From: Rugalucina vietnamica
Lineage: Eukaryota > Mollusca > Bivalvia > Lucinida > Lucinidae
Length of the DNA stretch: 64,000 nucleotides
Direction: 5' to 3'
Assembly (NCBI GenBank): GCA_964017185.1
Contig: OZ024875.1
Span: 33,551,456 to 33,615,455 of the forward strand
The notes beneath the pieces were generated by a model that saw only the letters and a list, made by a program, of their open reading frames with translations, was not told the DNA's origin and ran no database searches. Position numbers and translations under genes: made by a program. Every line of letters starts with the position of its first letter. Position 1 is the stretch's first letter. Shown here piece after piece: positions 22,627-35,399 of this stretch.

Positions 22627-25207
22627 ATTGAAGGGCAGTGAAAATCCAACACAACAAAATTTCAGAATTTATATTTTTTCCTGTTTTTGTTCCAATTGTT
22701 TTTGTTCCAGACATTGTTACCAATTTGTTACATGTGCACTTAGTACATGATTGTGTGAGGTTTTATGTGTATGCTGGTGGTATTTGTTTTGTTTTTGTTT
22801 GGGCTTTCAGCTGGTGAAATGTTGGTAGGAATCAGTCTGTCATTTTCTGGTATGTTTATACAGTTGCTGCTGAATGCTATATTGGTGCTAACAGATCCAT
22901 TATTTCATTAGGGAGATATGTACCAAATCTATCATTAGTATGATATATGATGGCCATTGGTTAAGTCTTCTGCATTCTGTGCAGTATCTACTTTATTTCT
23001 CATTTGTTTTGCATTTTATTGTAGATGTTACATGTTATATATTCAGACAGATGTTTGGATATGCACTAGGGTCCTTGGCTGAACCTCAAATGATATATAG
23101 ATCCTGGACCGTAGCTTTCATCACAGATTTACTGTTATAAATATGAATGACACCCATGTTCCTACTGGTCAAATACATTCATTTCCTTCATATGTATAAC
23201 AGTAAACCTGTGATGTAAGTCTACTCTGATCACCTCCGAACTACAGTATAATTTATTATTAATGTCAATAAAAGAAATTCAGCTTACATGTAAACACAGA
23301 GAATTTGGATCCAAACAATGTATTCAGGAGGATATGGATTGCACATCTAAATCTATAAAATTGTACACATTCTCTATCAAAGAATCTTGCAATTATCTTG
23401 AAATACCCCATATATAAATACCCCATATCCACAGAAAAGGATTAATCAATCTGCAAGAACAGCTTAGGTCTGAATCTGAATCTGAATAGTTTACTGGTGA
23501 CACGCCAAATGACATTATTTCACCAGGGGGTTCGGATGGGGGAGAAATTAGTCCCTTGAACGCACGAGTGAAGCGAACTTGGACACACAGTCATCAGACA
23601 TTTCAGCAGAGGAGACAAGTGAATCAGGGAGGTCATTCCAGTCCCTGATAGTCTGTGGACTTTAAGAAACTACTTTTGTACCCTTCTTTGCTAGCTGAAG
23701 GTATCTGAAAAGCCAAAGAGTGTTGATTTCTCAGGAATCATCCTTGTCTGACCCCTGTTTGTTTATCTTTTAGAGCACTATTAGTTGGATGGGTAGTTGT
23801 AATTGTTGTGGAAAGATTGATGGTTGCTTTGTTATTCTCATTAGTTTTGTCAGCACTAAATATCCTCATTTCCTTTGAACCTGAGTAATAACCCACTGAT
23901 TTATGGCTGAAAATCTATTAATCTCACAAGGTGAGTAAATTCTACAACTCTAGTAGCAACAAGTGCCTCTGAATACTACTAGGAAATCTACTATATTCCC
24001 CAAGATTTTACAAATCTAGGTTAAGTGTAAGTCCTTTGCTGTAATTTGGGTAACAAGTATGGTTATGGGTCCTCACCATTAACCCAATTCTTCATCACTA
24101 TGAAATAGATTTGCTCTCTTTACATGTATACATACATGTACTCGTATAGTCAATTTCTGACTCTTTTGAGAACCTGTGCCAACATTTCCAAATTATAACC
24201 ATGTCTTCTGAATCAAAACCAGTAGATCTATAAGGTAAATTAAGGTACTTCAGTATCTTAAATGTCTTGGTGATTTGTGAAAAAGTATCATGTACATCAT
24301 ACACATGCATGTATAATTTGCAGTTGCCATTAGACCTTTTATTAGATCATTATCAGTGTCATCAATTTATTCCTTAACTGATTGTTTATATATTATATGT
24401 CTATCAGCATCTACATGTATTAAAGCTTCTATGTCAGACTGGTGCCCATTTATGCTACAGGATTTTGTCATGCTCTGAGCATTTTGAAGAAAATATCAAC
24501 ATTAACTCAGACAAATTATTAAAACTGCAGCAGAACTTTCAACTGATTCTTTGAGTGCTGCTACTTTGGCTCCACCTTTGATAAAAGATTACATCACAAC
24601 TTTTGCCTCCACCTTTGATAAAATCACAGCTTTGGCTCTCTGATGAATAAATCTGAGTAAAATGTCACAGCTGGAGTATTTTTTAAGCTTTGATACAGGG
24701 CCTACTTTTTCAGAAATTTAACATATATGATACCATGAAAGGTCCCATTGAAGTTTTCTCTAGTTTCTTTTTGGGTCTTGTGTTTCACAGTAAATCAGTC
24801 AAATACATGTAAAATGTAAGGTGATATACAGGAATTAAATGTTTCAAATGTCTTAAATAGTTTTAATGGGATATGATGATCCATGGAAATGAAAGTAATA
24901 CCACCATAATGGAGCCCACATGTAGCTCACATGTAGCTCTTTAATGTTTTTTTTTGTAAGGTGTTTTAATTGTGACCAAAACTTATGGAAAAGGAGGCAA
25001 CATTTTTGTTTTTCATGTAAATTTACAGTCTAGAATTATTGTTAATGAAATATTACTGCTGTTTAAACACATTACAAGATTTACTTCAACATAATGTGAC
25101 CATGTTATGGCTCCCAAACAATATACTGTCCCCAAACAATATACATGTACTGTTTTATACTATTCTATACAGTAACATTATAACACTGTTTATTGCGCTT
25201 TCACTTT
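22627..25207. other. Unannotated 2.6-kb stretch
   Basis: AT-rich. Contains a CTGAATCTGAATCTGAATAG microrepeat at 23470 and an internal tandem pair, TTGGCTCCACCTTTGATAAA / TTGCCTCCACCTTTGATAAA, near 24568-24620. No supported exon or mobile element. Confidence 0.5.
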
Positions 25208-25791
25208 AGTCTTGACCAGCTCAATTGTCAACATGATTGCCACCTGAGGAAGTTAGAAAAGAAGTTCCTAACCGTGATCTCAAATTCATTCATATCAAAA
25301 TTGCTGCCTTACAAATTGATGGTGTAATCTTTTTTCCTAGTGTAGAGTTAAAGCTGATAATGACCCATAATCAAGGTATTATGAGTCACACCTTGAGAAA
25401 ACTTGTCTTCAGGTTTTACCATCCATTCAAAAACAAACCTGAATGTGCAACAACAGGAGAGCTACAGGCATGAAATTTCAGAATTATTAACAAGAGGTCT
25501 TGCGAGCTGGTTATCCAGAGACAACCAACGTGACTGAGAATAACCAACGCAGATGGAATCAATTTATGACTATAGCATTCAAATACCTGTCTGTAGAAAG
25601 TTGTTCCCAGACAGGTATTTATTACCTAATGTTGCACATTAATTTCATCTGTGTTTGTTTTTCTCAGTTGCGTTGGTTGTCTCTGGATAATCAGTTTGAC
25701 TTGTGTAATCTATTACACCAAAAGAAGACAAACTATGGGCAAAGTAACTGAACGGTTCTTTTCTTACTTCTTAATCTTTAAATTGTTTAGG

Positions 25792-26155
25792 TTGGCCAAA
25801 CTTATGGCTATTTCACAATAAGGGTAGCCAATATAATTGGCAATTACCTTGTCAAGTTCATGAATACATCAGGTGTCCCTTTCACAACTTGACCTGAGGA
25901 GTTGGTAAATCAATTGAATTGGTCTAGAGATAATTCCCCAATAATATATTCCTAGTGTACAAGTTTACAATAGGAGGTGTGAAGAGATCATTGTCAAAGG
26001 GGAGAAAATTGCCTAATACCAAAAATATTACACCATGTAATACTTTCCATGATAATAATATACACCATGTATTGAAAAGCAGCAATTTTGTCAATGTTCG
26101 CTCACCTGAGCAAATGCTTGTTAGCTCTCCTGAGCTGAAGAGGCACACATGAGCT
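25792..26155. repeat. Dispersed 360-bp block, copy 1
   Basis: This is the reverse complement, with few changes, of 28553-28912. The shared blocks include AATATATTCCTAGTGTACAAG, GAAGAGATCATTGTCAAAGG and CTCACCTGAGCAAATGCTTG. The CTCACCTGAGC word is a common end-word of molluscan dispersed repeats (general impression, not checked). Confidence 0.8.
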
Positions 26156-26813
26156 TATGGAATATTACTTAATTTTTAATTTTCCACCAGTACATTGTCA
26201 CATCAATTCAACTTAACTATTAGTTGTTACAAAATTTTCACATTGATTTTACTATCCCTACATTTACCTGCAGACATTCAAGACCCCCCCCCTTTCATAT
26301 TTGTTTTTCATCAGAACAACTTCCCACTGTTGTTTCTTATTATTGTTAGCCCCTGGTGGTTGGGCTTTTAGCAGGGATTTTACCACAAATTTGACCCCGC
26401 CATGCCAGTTTTTAGAATACAATTTTTAAAAGCCCTGCTATTCCCGGGACCTATAGTGGCAGTGGATACAAATGATTGGTGCATAAATTACACCTGCGTA
26501 AAAACAATGAATTGAACATACATAAATGTCACAATTCCGAAAATAGAAAAATTGAAAGCCACACTATTCCCCAGTCCCATAGTGATTGGATACAAATGAC
26601 TGCATACATTTCACCTTCAGAAAACTAAACATACATCAATAAGTCACAATTCCTAAATGTGACATATTGGTTCCAATTTTTCACATAGGTGTTCATTCAA
26701 GAGGGAATATGAAATTTGTGATTTCATAGATTACAAAAGTCAAACTGGTTATCAAGAGACAACCAAAGGGACTGAGACCAACCAACCCAGATATAATCAA
26801 TGCGCAACAATAT

Positions 26814-27047
26814 GAGCCGCCTCGTGGGAAAACCAACAATCTGGTTTCCGACCAGGTCCAACACAAACCGGCCTGTACCGCCACAGAAGATGGCTTGACG
26901 CTTGAAATTTTGGAGTTAAGTAGAGGAGGAATTGTACTATACAAGTAGTGAAAACAAAGGCGCTGATCAGCTTCGCGGTTTCCATGAAGCTGGTCTGCGC
27001 CTTTGGTTTTGCATATGCAGATTGTTGGTTTTCCCATGAGGCAGCTC
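26814..27047 (+). mobile_element. Hairpin MITE (GAGCC family), copy 11
   Basis: Begins GAGCCGCCTCGTGGGAAAAC and ends CATGAGGCAGCTC, flanked by ATAT twice (26810-26813 and 27048-27051). It has CCAACAAT-type ends and a plus-oriented interior. It is inserted within the inverted-repeat element at 25.2-27.5 kb. Confidence 0.9.
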
Positions 27048-27774
27048 ATATGTTACGTCCGGGAACAACTTCCTTCCAAAGATCATTCCCAACAGCTGTT
27101 GGAATACTAGTCAGAAATTGATTTCATCTGTGTCGGTTATTCGCAGTCGTGTTGGTTGTCTCTAGATAACCAGCGTGCATGTCCTCTCATTAATAATTCT
27201 AAAATTTCAAACTTGTTGCAATCTTCTGTTGTTGCACATTCAGTTTTGTTTTAGACCTTATGGTAATACCTGAAGACAAGTTTTCTACGGTGTAACCCAT
27301 AATACCTTAATATGGGTAATTATCAGCTTTGCCTCTAACACCAGGTAAAAGATTACACTATGAATTGTAAAGAAGCAATTGAGATGAGAATGAACTTGAC
27401 CAAAATGTTATGAATTTCATTAGCAAGTTGCTCAGGTTGCAATCATGTTGACAGTTGAGCTGTCTACTGCTATGGTGAAACGGCTATAAATTTCCTACAT
27501 TTCCACAATCCAAATCAATTGCAAATTGCTCTGGTCAACTCTGAAGAAAACCAACAAAAGGTGGCCAAATCTGCTGATTTTAACTGTATACCAATTTAAC
27601 TTGCTTTATAAATCAATCACCACATAAAAAATGTCAGGAAGATTATTTCTATGTTGGCAAGTTGATAGGGTGATCTCTTCATAAAGAAGTCAACAGTTCA
27701 TCAATGAATTTATATAGATTGCTTGCAACATTAGAAAGAGCTTATGTTGGCCATACTTAGAGTTCCCCAGCTGT

Positions 27775-27925
27775 AAGCAAAAACAAAGATGATGATAAGC
27801 TATGTTGAATGACAAATTTCAGGACAGGTCAGCTTGTTCTTGGTTAGTTAATAATGGCGTTGTTCTATCCATGTAGCGAAAACAAAAGATGCAGATAAGC
27901 ATCGTGTTTTTCTCATATGAATACA
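27775..27925 (+). mobile_element. Hairpin MITE (GAGCC family), decayed fragment
   Basis: Family words survive: GTAGCGAAAACAAAAGATGC after TTCTATCCATG, a GATAAGC arm, and TTTTTCTCATATGAAT at the right. Ends are not recognisable. Confidence 0.4.
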
Positions 27926-27974
27926 TCAAGAAATTGTTGACTGGGACTTTAAACCTCCATACAATAAAAACAAA

Positions 27975-28247
27975 CCATCATGTTAAGATGTCCGTGAAAT
28001 GTATACCCCTTAAACCCACTTTTATATAGAAAAACTGGGGTTACAGCCTTGCAGGGGTATACATAATTTTCTTATTTTTTATCCAAAAACATTGTGGGTA
28101 CTTGTTAGCACTGCCTCAGCGAGGCGGTTCTAACATGTACCCACAATGTATGTTTTGAGCGAAAATATATATATATAAAAAATCAATGAAACTTGCACTT
28201 TTTGCTTCTTGAAAAAAATCTCTTTATATTGCATGGGCATGTTTTCA
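27975..28247. mobile_element. MITE family B, copy 2
   Basis: Opposite orientation to 962-1196. It starts GATGTCCGTGAAATGTATACC and ends ATTGCATGGGCATGTTTTC. It keeps AAACTGGGGTTACAG, GAGGCGGTTCTAAC and the inner CATTGTGGGTAC / GTACCCACAATG inverted pair around the GAGGCGG core. Confidence 0.65.
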
Positions 28248-28552
28248 TTATGTAACCGTCAATACTTTTTACATGGGCAAAGCGATTTGATAAAGATATT
28301 AGGCTTAGCTCCGGTGAGCTAACAAGACTGATCGAACATTTTTGTGTTTCATTACATTGTGTGTATAATCAGTGAGATGATTACTTATTTGCAAAAGAAA
28401 CCTGACGTATTTCATCAAGTTGACAGTATCATTGGGTATTATATTGGCTATTCAAATGGTAAATTTGCCATAACATTGTCTAATCAGATGTCTTGCTTTA
28501 TGAGCAAATTATTCATAAGAATTATGAATTGTATTCTTATAATCCATCTTTC

Positions 28553-28912
28553 ATGAGCTCATGTTTTGCCTCTTCAGCTCAGGTGAGCTAACAAGCATTT
28601 GCTCAGGTGAGCTAACATTGACAAAAATGCTGCTTTTCAATACATGGTGTAAATTATTATAATGGAAAGTATTACATGGTGTAAAATTTTTCATATTAGG
28701 CAACTTTCTCCCCTTTGACAATGATCTCTTCACACCTCCTATTGTAAACTTGTACACTAGGAATATATTATTGGGGAATTATCTCTAGACCAATTCAATT
28801 GATTTACCAACTCCTCAGGTCAAGTTGTGAAAGGGACACCTGATGTATTCATGAACTTGACAAGGTAATTGCCAATTATATTGGAAACCCTTATTGTGAA
28901 ATAGCCATAACT
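28553..28912. repeat. Dispersed 360-bp block, copy 2
   Basis: Inverted copy of 25792-26155. It abuts the left end of the foldback element that starts at about 28925, but the foldback's right end (32618) has no partner block, so it is probably a separate unit. Confidence 0.75.
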
Positions 28913-28924
28913 TATAACAAGTGT

Positions 28925-31900
28925 CTATAGTTAAGACAGAAAATGAGAAAAGACGCTTCGTTATGAAGGTACAGGCATTTTGTGAGGAAAAGGGTTTGAG
29001 GTCATTTTTAGGGGTATTAGGGTATGCTGAATCCAAAAACCAATGTTGGCAAGCTGAGAAATGGATCCTTCACCATCTAATTTGCATATTTCCAAGATGG
29101 CCGCCAAGATTAAGAAAAAACATCAATTGCTGCAAATTGGTATATGTTGAGGATTCCAAACTGCTACAAAATAATAAATATAACATTTTATAATGATTAG
29201 AAGGTCTTCAATGAATAAAAGAAAATTATCAAAAGTTAAAAGGCTGAGGTGGGGGTGCCGGGGGGCAGGGGTGTGGGCGTTTCTACTTGTACCTACAAAA
29301 GTGATCATATTTCCACTGTAACAAGTCCTACACCACTGCACCTGGACTCACTATAAAGCATATATATAGCCTTTGGATCCTTTGGTAAGTAATGCAAATC
29401 ATCTAATTTGCATATTCATGAATTTTAATGAAAACATTAAAAATGGCTGAAAAATGGATTTAAAACCCATACAAATTTTAGGCCGAAGTTATCATTATGA
29501 CAACTTGTTATTGCACCAGAAATAAGAAATATATTGATGTCATGGGTCAATATGAAACTCTTTTCATTAGCATATTCATAAATATTAATTGAAATGTTAA
29601 AGATAGTGGCGAAAACCAGGGAAAGAGCTAGACTAAGTGCCATTGAAAGGTTTTTGGTGCGTTAAATGATCGTTCTTGCATTTTAGGACAAATTTTAATG
29701 GCTGCCAGTTTGGTCAGATGGGCCAATTAAATGCAATAAAAAGTTGTCTTCAACAATGAACACACTCGCATGATGTAAACATCACATTGTTTCCACAACC
29801 ACTCCTAGTGTGATTCTATAGAATGGGATGAACTTACAAAAATACCCATGTCCCACCTTAATAAAATAGAACTGAGATCCTATAACAGCAGTGAGCACAT
29901 TAAAGCATACTTTAGAATACTATGATTGGTCTGATAGTATCGCACTGGCATAGCAATTTAACCATCATGACTAATATTGCATAATTGAATTTACTTATAT
30001 TCATGAATATCAATAAAAATCATAATGAGATAAAAAAAAAAAATGTGGAAAAAATAGGGGGTTTACGTACAAAACTCCTGTACCAAGGCTTTTAAATGAA
30101 CCTAGGATGCCGAAAGAAATATCAAATAAATGCTGTGGCAATGTACTATCACTCTGAAATATGATATAAGAATAATCGGATTTGTAATTTCATGTATATT
30201 AATGAATATTAATGAATTCTTTAAAAACAGGACAGAAAAAATGGAAAAATTGAAGGGGTAAACGTAAGAAATGGCTTGTATCTTGGCAACCCAAACCCCT
30301 TTAGTGCTGAATAATGAACCAAATGGTTGTTAAGGCAAAATTATGCCATCATGTATTACAAATTATAAGTCATTTGATTTTCATTTTCATGAATATTAAT
30401 AACATCTTTAGGATTTTGGGTAAAAATGCTGAAAGCATAAGGCAGTATACACATAAAAAACGCACATATCATGGTTAATGATTGCTTAGACATTGTTCTA
30501 TAACAATATAATCTGGTATTTGCTTTATCTGACATATTTGTTGTATGAATGTTAATAAGATCTTTATAAATAAGAGAAGAATGACCAGGAAATTAAGGAG
30601 GTTTACCAATAAAATTGCTTATATCTGGACTGCAAATTGACTTAGAGAGTTCAAAGTGGCATCAAATGATCGCTAGTACACGTACAATCTATTATTGCTA
30701 TATGTTCAGATTTAAAAAAAAAGAAACATATTTGTTAGCAACCAAGATGCAAGCGATTTTGTTTGAGCACAACCTTCAATTTTATGTAATTTTAACAGTT
30801 TTTCGTAACATTCAAATAAGATGTTTTGTCTTAATCAGATACTGTTAATCTATCAGGTTATATTGTCCTAACAATCTACGGGTACCATTTTCATCCCTCT
30901 AAAGGTATTAGCAGTGGAGATACATGTATAAGCAACTTTGTTGGTATACCGCCTTTACTTTTCGGTGATATTTCTCTAATTTAAAAGAGCTCATTAATAT
31001 CCATACAACGAACATATCTAGATGCCTTATTTATCAGATCATACGGTTATAGAACATTGTCATAGCAATCATTTGATTTCAACTTCGTCGCTTTAGGTCC
31101 TTCAGTAACCAAGATATGTGTGTTTAAATGTATTACCTCCTATTTTGTCTGCATTTTACCCCAATTCCTTAAGATTTTATTAATATACATGAAAATGAAA
31201 CTCAAATAACTTATCTATTACAGTATGGATGGTATAATATTGCCCTAGTAACCATTTGATTCCATTTACAGCACTTTTGGGCGTTTGGTTGCCAAGGTAT
31301 AAGTGTATTTGAAGGTGTATCTGTTTAATCTTTTCCATTTTTTTTCTCCCAATTTCATAAGTTTTCATTAATATACATTAATATACATGAAATGGAAAAT
31401 CAGTTTTTTCTTATATCACACTTCAAAGGGATTGTACGATATCATAGCATTTATTTGATACAATTTTCAATGTCCTAGGTTTATTTACAGCCCAGGTACA
31501 AGTGATTTTGTATGTACACTCCATATTCTTTCCATGATTTTTCTCCCATGTTTTACGATTTTCATTAATATTCATGAATATGCAAATACAATTATTTGAA
31601 TATTAGGATTACCATTAAATCATTATGTCCAAGCACTTCTATCAGATCAATCATAATATTTTAGAGAATGCTATTGTTAGGATTTTTTTTTGTAAGTGCA
31701 TCCAGTTCTTTAGAATCACTCAATGGATGGGCGCGGCAACAATATGATTTTACATCATGCAAATATGTTCATTGTTGAGGACAATATTTTACGGCATTTA
31801 AGCGGTCCCTCTGACCAAACTGGCAGCCATGAAAATTTGTCCTAAAATACAAGAAAGATCTTATAATCCAACAAAAACCTTTCAATGGCAATAGTTTTTC

Positions 31901-32618
31901 CCTGGTTTACGCCCCAGTTTTCAATATTATAATTAATATTCATGAATATGCAAATGAGATAAAATTTTCAAATAGGTCCATGACATCAATATATTTGTCA
32001 CATGATATATTACTAGTGCAGTAACAGTGCCATAATGATGGTTTGGGCCTGGAAATTCTTTATTTATGGGTTTTATACCATTTTAAATGTTTTCATTAAA
32101 ATTCATGAATATGCAAATTAGATAATTTGCATTACTTACCACTGGATAAAAGGGATATGTCTAAGCTTAACAAGGCGGCCACTCAGTAGTCTAAGACGAG
32201 CAACAGTGGCGATATGATCAATTTTGTAGGTACACCCCTCATCAAGAATCATGTTAGCAGTTGCCATGGAAACAATGCTTTTTTCATCGTGCAATTGAGT
32301 TTATCTTTGCAGCAAATATTCTTTGCATTTAAATTTATGTAATTTAGTCAAGCAATCATCTGACAATATATTTTAAGTGAATTTAGGCTCAGATCATGAC
32401 AAACAAAGGAAACGTTTCATCAATATGACAGATTCTAGCTATTTTGGCGGCCATTTTGAAAATATGCAAATTAGGACATGAAGACGTCATTTCTCAACTT
32501 GCCAACATTGGTTTTTGGATTCAGCACACCAAATTACCCCTAGTTCAAGTGTCAAACCCTTTTCCTCACAAAATGCCTGTACTTGTTAACTTTTCTCAAT
32601 TTCTGTCTTAACTACTAT
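28925..32618. mobile_element. 3.7-kb foldback element with periodic arms
   Basis: CTATAGTTAAGACAGAAA at the left mirrors TTTCTGTCTTAACTACTAT at the right. Matching pairs continue inward: AAAAACCAATGTTGGCAAGC with GCCAACATTGGTTTTTGG (32510), CTGCCAGTTTGGTCAGA (29702) with TCTGACCAAACTGGCAG (31809), and CCAGGGAAAGAGC with the 31900 region. The centre is near 30770. Both arms are made of diverged units in which a TTCATGAATATTAATG-like word recurs (29420, 29575, 30003, 30195, 30390, 30545; then 30990, 31180, 31370, 31565, 31935, 32095), mostly 155-200 bp apart. No transposase gene is visible. Confidence 0.8.
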
Positions 32619-33768
32619 ATATTTCTAAAAATCTCAAATAGTGAAAAATAATGTTATAGAGAGGTGAAAGTGAACTGGCAGCAACCCTTGTTTTCCTGAT
32701 TTGTACCTATGTTGCAGGTAGTTTTGTGGTTTATGAGCTGTTTTATCACATACACCATTGTCATCAACTTCAAGAGAGTTTCATCATACATTCTCTTTTG
32801 CTGGCAGCAACAGAGCTATAAACAATGCAAAATCCCCCAGATAGTTGGTAGTTACATCATTATGAATCATTTAGCTGTCATTATGAGCAGTTTGTACATG
32901 CTTCCATGTCATTACATGCAACATCTCCAAATGATGGATGGGAACTGATGACTGTACATGTCACATTGTGTTTGTTAGGGAATTGCTTAAAGCTGATCTG
33001 TTGCAGACTTTTTTAAGCAAGCTGAACATGTAACTTGTCTATCTCCTTTTATGGCCAAGTAGGGAAAACTCACTGAGTCTGGTCTTGCTTTAGCTTGAAG
33101 TTTTATGGCCTAGTGAGCAGTGAAGCCATGTCGAGCTAGAATGTTTTGATGATTGAGCTGTTTAGCAGTTTAGTTGGTAGTGTGTCCATATTGTGGTGTT
33201 GAAGTGGACCAGATTTCACTACCATGTCTCACGATTCTTTTTTGAAATTTTGGTGAAAAATATATTTCTACGGCCATGTATGCTCTCCCCTGAATTAAGG
33301 AGAGCATTTTTCAAAATGATCAGAGGAGTTTACTGGTTCAGTGGTAAAGTGTAATTGATGGTGTCAGAGGCTAGCTGGGTTCAAACACACTATTAAGCAA
33401 TGCTCAGGAACTTGTGCATTCAAAACCAGTCCCACTATTAAATCCCAGGTGGAGAAAAAATGGCACTCAGATATTGATACAAAGAGAATATGTGGTAAGT
33501 TGAGTGAACAGCTATTTTTCTAAAGATGGCCGCTCAGTTATCTGAATTTGACTAAATATATGAATATTTTGTACATAAAAAGTGCAAACAACACAAAAAA
33601 TCGACATCAAAACATGAAACAAACAAAACCACAACAGAAGTACAATGTACCACCTTGGAATGGTCAGAAATATAAAATTACTGAGAGGAAGCTGAAATCA
33701 ATTTAACTGACCCAACCATAAAAGTATGTATATAATTAATTAACCATATTTTTCTTGTCTCGTTTCAG
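32619..33768. other. Unannotated stretch upstream of the ADAMTS exon
   Basis: Presumably intron. A faint tRNA-like pair (TGGTTCAGTGGTAAAGTG, then GGGTTCAAACAC) at 33325-33400 may be a decayed SINE head. The 3' end, TTTTTCTTGTCTCGTTTCAG, is a strong polypyrimidine tract and acceptor. Confidence 0.5.
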
Positions 33769-34043
33769 AAAATTATAAACACAGGAGAAGGAAACGATCT
33801 CAACTTAGTGCTTTAGAAGACAATATAGCGGATATAAATTATAGTGATAATAATATAATTAATAATTTAAATCGCGATACTCATTCACCCAGTGATAATA
33901 ATAATTTTGTTTCTTCGCATCATATACATAAACGCTCAGTGTCTAACAAAAATTATGTGGAAGTTATGGTTGCAGCGGATTATGAAATGTCAAAGTATCA
34001 TGGAGATAATTTGCAGCATTATATTTTAACTCTTATGTCTATT
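33769..34043 (+). CDS. ADAMTS9/ADAMTS20 (GON-1)-like metalloprotease, one internal exon
   Basis: Internal exon of a secreted zinc metalloprotease. A TTTCAG acceptor ends at 33768 and a GTAAGT donor starts at 34044. The frame is open throughout: two leading bases (phase-1 intron upstream), then 91 codons ending in phase 0. Residues 5-9 (RRRKR) form a furin-type site. An Asn/Asp/Ser-rich linker follows (about 20-49), then a second basic site IHKR|S at 52-56. From residue 61, NYVEVMVAADYEMSKYHGDN and QHYILTLMSI match the start of the ADAMTS reprolysin domain, closest in memory to ADAMTS9/20 and worm GON-1, which cleave proteoglycans in the extracellular matrix. The catalytic HExxH lies in a later exon that I could not find in the window. 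Paralogue assignment within ADAMTS is inference; the ADAMTS call is secure. Confidence 0.9.
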
Positions 34044-35399
34044 GTAAGTATGCTTTATTATTATATTATTGTGTGTTGCATCACATCACATGAAAAATGT
34101 TTCTTCAAGAGTTCTGACCAGATAAGCCTGAAATCCACCAGCTCAGCTTTAAAGGCAAGCCAAAATCTCATGAAATATAAAGGCATTTGAAACATTGCAG
34201 CAACAAATGCCAAAGATACTGATCAATGTGCGAAAGCAAGACTAAACTTAGTTGTTTGCAACATCAAGAATAACTAGTTTTCTCATATTTAGACACAGAC
34301 TACTTAGAATAACTCTGTAACAATGTTGAAAAGTCACAAAGTCAAGATAAGCAGGAAACTTGGTTAAAATAAAAGGATAAATTTTGTTTGTTTCTCCATG
34401 AAAGCATGTGTTTTGGGTTTTCATTAGAATTGTCACACAAAAATTGAATTCTAAATGTTTAATATATGGAGAACTGACAAATACATCCTTTGATGGTGGC
34501 CAAATACCATTGTGTCGAATGCTTCTGTACTTTCATAAATATGTTCATAATAATGTTCTTTTCAGGAATATCAGCAATTCTTTTTTTTCAGAACAGTTTC
34601 TAAACAGATCTTTCAGCAGGATCACAGAGCTGCTTAGGATGGCATGCCAACAGTTTTGAAAGAGGGTCTCATTGTCTTGCGAACTCAGATATTAATTTTG
34701 TGCATGTGCTCTGCAGCTGCTTAAGCAGCATTGACAAATATTTTTCATGGCCAAATGACTTCATTCATGTAAATCTATAGCTGCAACTGCAAAGAAGCAA
34801 ATTAAGATTTACAATAAATAAATAAATAATAATAATAATAAATAAAAAAATGAACATTTAGTCAAGTAAATTATTTATGAATCTATAGCTGCAACTGCAC
34901 CTTAAATAGATTGAGTGTCATCATAGTATAAGATTATCGTGCCAAGATAATCCATAGAGATGACAATTCACAGAAAATCTCTAGAATCACTGTCAAACAC
35001 TGATGTAGGTCTTTGTGTTAGTGTAATTTATTACATGTGATAGCCCACAAATTAGTTGTAATTATGCCACTATCAATATTTTATCAACAGACAACATAAC
35101 TTGCCAAAATTAAATTTTCAAAATACTGTGCTTGCCAAGTGTGTCTCCAATACGTGAGAACACCATTGAAAAGCGTTATCTCTTCTTTTGAACTTCCTTA
35201 GTTTGTTGTGAATCAAGTCATTCTGTGTTACTTGCAAATAAACTTAGATTGACTCTAAACCCAGCCCTGAACTCACCACCGTTTATGAGTGGAGTTTTCA
35301 TAACTTGAAATTGTCAATTTTATAACTTTCAAGAGTTAAAGTTTACTCATTTGACACATTTTGCGTGTTAATGTGTTCACCCAATAAATAATTGGCACA
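34044..35399. other. Probable ADAMTS intron, proximal part
   Basis: Begins with the GTAAGT donor. Non-coding, with an AATA/AAT microsatellite at 34816-34850. No following ADAMTS exon was recognised. Confidence 0.5.

Larger units (their letters stand above)
25208..27455. repeat. Inverted-repeat element with nested insertions
   Basis: The left arm (about 25208-25566: GACCAGCTCAATTGTCAACATG ... GCTGGTTATCCAGAGACAACCAAC) is the reverse complement, diverged, of the right arm (about 27117-27455). Extra end-like copies lie inside: inverted at 25658-25705 and direct at 26745-26803. The interior carries a 360-bp block (25792-26155) shared with 28553-28912, plus a hairpin MITE. Reading frames on the arms contain stops within 80 residues and look non-functional. 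Confidence 0.7.

Noticed and set aside
34816-34850. CRISPR-like or regulatory array
   Set aside because: It is a plain AATA/AAT microsatellite. None of the minisatellites in the window has the repeat-spacer architecture of CRISPR, and the window is eukaryotic.
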